From Betaproteobacteria bacterium (GTDB taxonomy: Bacteria > Pseudomonadota > Gammaproteobacteria > Burkholderiales > SG8-39): 6,632 nucleotides of DNA. The notes under the pieces are model-generated. The model was not told the origin of the DNA. It worked only from the letters and a program-made list of their open reading frames with translations, and ran no database searches. This document shows, piece after piece, positions 6,070 to 6,632 of the stretch (positions within the stretch are counted from its first letter, which is position 1; each line of letters opens with the position of its first letter). The stretch covers positions 1-6,632 of the forward strand of contig JAABRB010000202.1 of NCBI GenBank assembly GCA_011391185.1, read 5' to 3'. A program made the translations under genes and the position numbers.

Positions 6070-6186
6070 TTCGTCGCCCTGGATGCTTCAGGGCCAATTC
6101 CCGAACGGGATCCAAGACTGACCGCCAGCCCAGGAGGAGCGACAGCTCCGAAGAGCAAGGCGGGAGAAGTTGGAGAGAGCGGCAAA
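6070..6186 (+). promoter_or_regulatory. Structured 5' leader of rplN
   Basis: About 117 bases separate the predicted transcript start from the rplN ATG. Three small hairpins are visible: GCCCTG (6076-6081) with CAGGGC (6089-6094), TCCC (6099-6102) with GGGA (6107-6110), and GGAGC (6136-6140) with GCTCC (6145-6149) around a GACA loop. The last hides part of a strong Shine-Dalgarno-like AGGAGGAG (6132-6139) that is too far upstream to serve rplN. The working site is GGAGAG at 6172-6177. No known ribosomal-protein-binding leader is recognised. Confidence 0.5.
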
Positions 6187-6555
6187 ATGATTCAGATGCA
6201 GACGGTACTGGACGTCGCCGATAACACCGGCGCACGTGCGGTCATGTGCATTAAGGTCCTCGGCGGCTCGAAGCGGCGTTACGCCGGCATCGGCGACATC
6301 ATCAAGGTGAGCATCAAGGACGCCGCGCCGCGCGGACGGGTCAAGAAGGGCGAGATCTACCACGCCGTCGTCGTGCGCACTGCCAAGGGCGTGCGTCGTC
6401 CGGATGGTTCGCTGATCAAGTTCGATTCGAACGCGGCCGTGCTGCTCACGCCCAAGTTCGAGCCGATCGGTACCCGGATCTTCGGCCCCGTCACACGTGA
6501 GCTGCGCACGGAGCGATTCATGAAGATCGTTTCGCTCGCGCCCGAAGTTCTATAG
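6187..6555 (+). CDS. rplN: 50S ribosomal protein L14
   Basis: This gene encodes L14, 122 residues (E. coli 123). L14 is a beta-barrel protein at the subunit interface that pairs with L19 and forms intersubunit contacts; it is also the target of the silencing factor RsfS. Motifs are [17 protein letters not shown] at residues 1-17, [19 protein letters not shown] at 19-37, [25 protein letters not shown] and the terminal [13 protein letters not shown]...[15 protein letters not shown] 6187 is the family start and has GGAGAG at 6172-6177 with 9-base spacing. It is the first gene of the spc group and follows its own promoter. A one-residue difference from E. coli lies in the variable stretch before EPIGTR. 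Confidence 0.98.
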   Translation: MIQMQTVLDVADNTGARAVMCIKVLGGSKRRYAGIGDIIKVSIKDAAPRGRVKKGEIYHAVVVRTAKGVRRPDGSLIKFDSNAAVLLTPKFEPIGTRIFGPVTRELRTERFMKIVSLAPEVL

Positions 6556-6632
6556 CCGACGTGGGGAATACCGTGTTGCTTCTGCCGGGAAAAAGCTGGT
6601 CGTACGAACAAGGGGCCGAGGGGGAGAGGAAG
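6556..6632 (+). promoter_or_regulatory. rplN-rplX spacer, with a likely Shine-Dalgarno at the window edge
   Basis: No gene is identified after the rplN stop. The next gene in this conserved order is rplX (L24). GAGAGGA at 6624-6630 would be a good ribosome-binding site for a start just beyond the window. The spacer is at least 77 bases, and I see no terminator in it. Confidence 0.4.

Noticed and set aside
6076..6094. Hairpin with a GCCCTG stem like lambda boxB
   Set aside because: Only the stem matches; the loop is 7 bases and not GNRA-like, and there is no boxA upstream, so antitermination is not supported.
6561..6632. GTG-initiated frame open to the window end, considered as the rplX start
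   Set aside because: The peptide (VGNTVLLLPGKSW...) does not match the L24 N-terminus beyond chance, and a good ribosome-binding site lies later at 6624-6630.

Overview
The window is a stretch of the conserved ribosomal-protein super-operon from a GC-rich bacterium. All genes lie on the + strand in the order tuf (3' end), rpsJ, rplC, rplD, rplW, rplB, rpsS, rplV, rpsC, rplP, rpmC, rpsQ, rplN, and the window stops just before the expected rplX. Several proteins read as betaproteobacterial. The clearest case is the S3 core: its [11 protein letters not shown] stretch matches what I recall for Betaproteobacteria and differs from the IKVEVSGRLGG form of enteric gammaproteobacteria. S10 and L29 are also close to betaproteobacterial forms. 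Genus cannot be read from this window, and the assignment rests on remembered family sequences rather than a search.

Layout. Bases 1-308 encode the last quarter of EF-Tu. S10 starts only 8 bases later, so the str-type and S10-type gene groups are physically joined and there is no room for an enterobacterial-style S10 leader in front of rpsJ. A 109-base gap with two clear hairpins then separates rpsJ from rplC. rplC-rplD-rplW-rplB (L3, L4, L23, L2; 741-3182) are tightly packed, with an ATGA overlap between rplD and rplW. A 91-base gap precedes rpsS-rplV-rpsC (S19, L22, S3; 3274-4966), and all three of these proteins are longer than usual at the C-terminus. A 129-base GC-rich gap with inverted repeats and a four-run G-quadruplex motif separates rpsC from rplP-rpmC-rpsQ (L16, L29, S17; 5096-6013). 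The last gap, 6014-6186, carries a near-ideal sigma-70 promoter and a structured leader in front of rplN (L14). This is where the spc operon starts in E. coli.

Function. EF-Tu delivers aminoacyl-tRNA. L2, L3, L4 and L16 shape the peptidyl-transferase centre and its surroundings. L4 and L22 line the exit tunnel, and L23 and L29 sit at its mouth. S3, S10 and S19 belong to the 30S head and S17 to the 30S body. L14 lies at the subunit interface. Co-transcription keeps these products near stoichiometric levels.

I see no defence, mobile, CRISPR or biosynthetic system. The items worth a second look are accessory features on a conserved backbone: an 8-residue tandem repeat in the L22 tail, long S3 and S19 tails, a small insertion in L23, and structured or G-rich intergenic gaps where these genes are often nearly contiguous.
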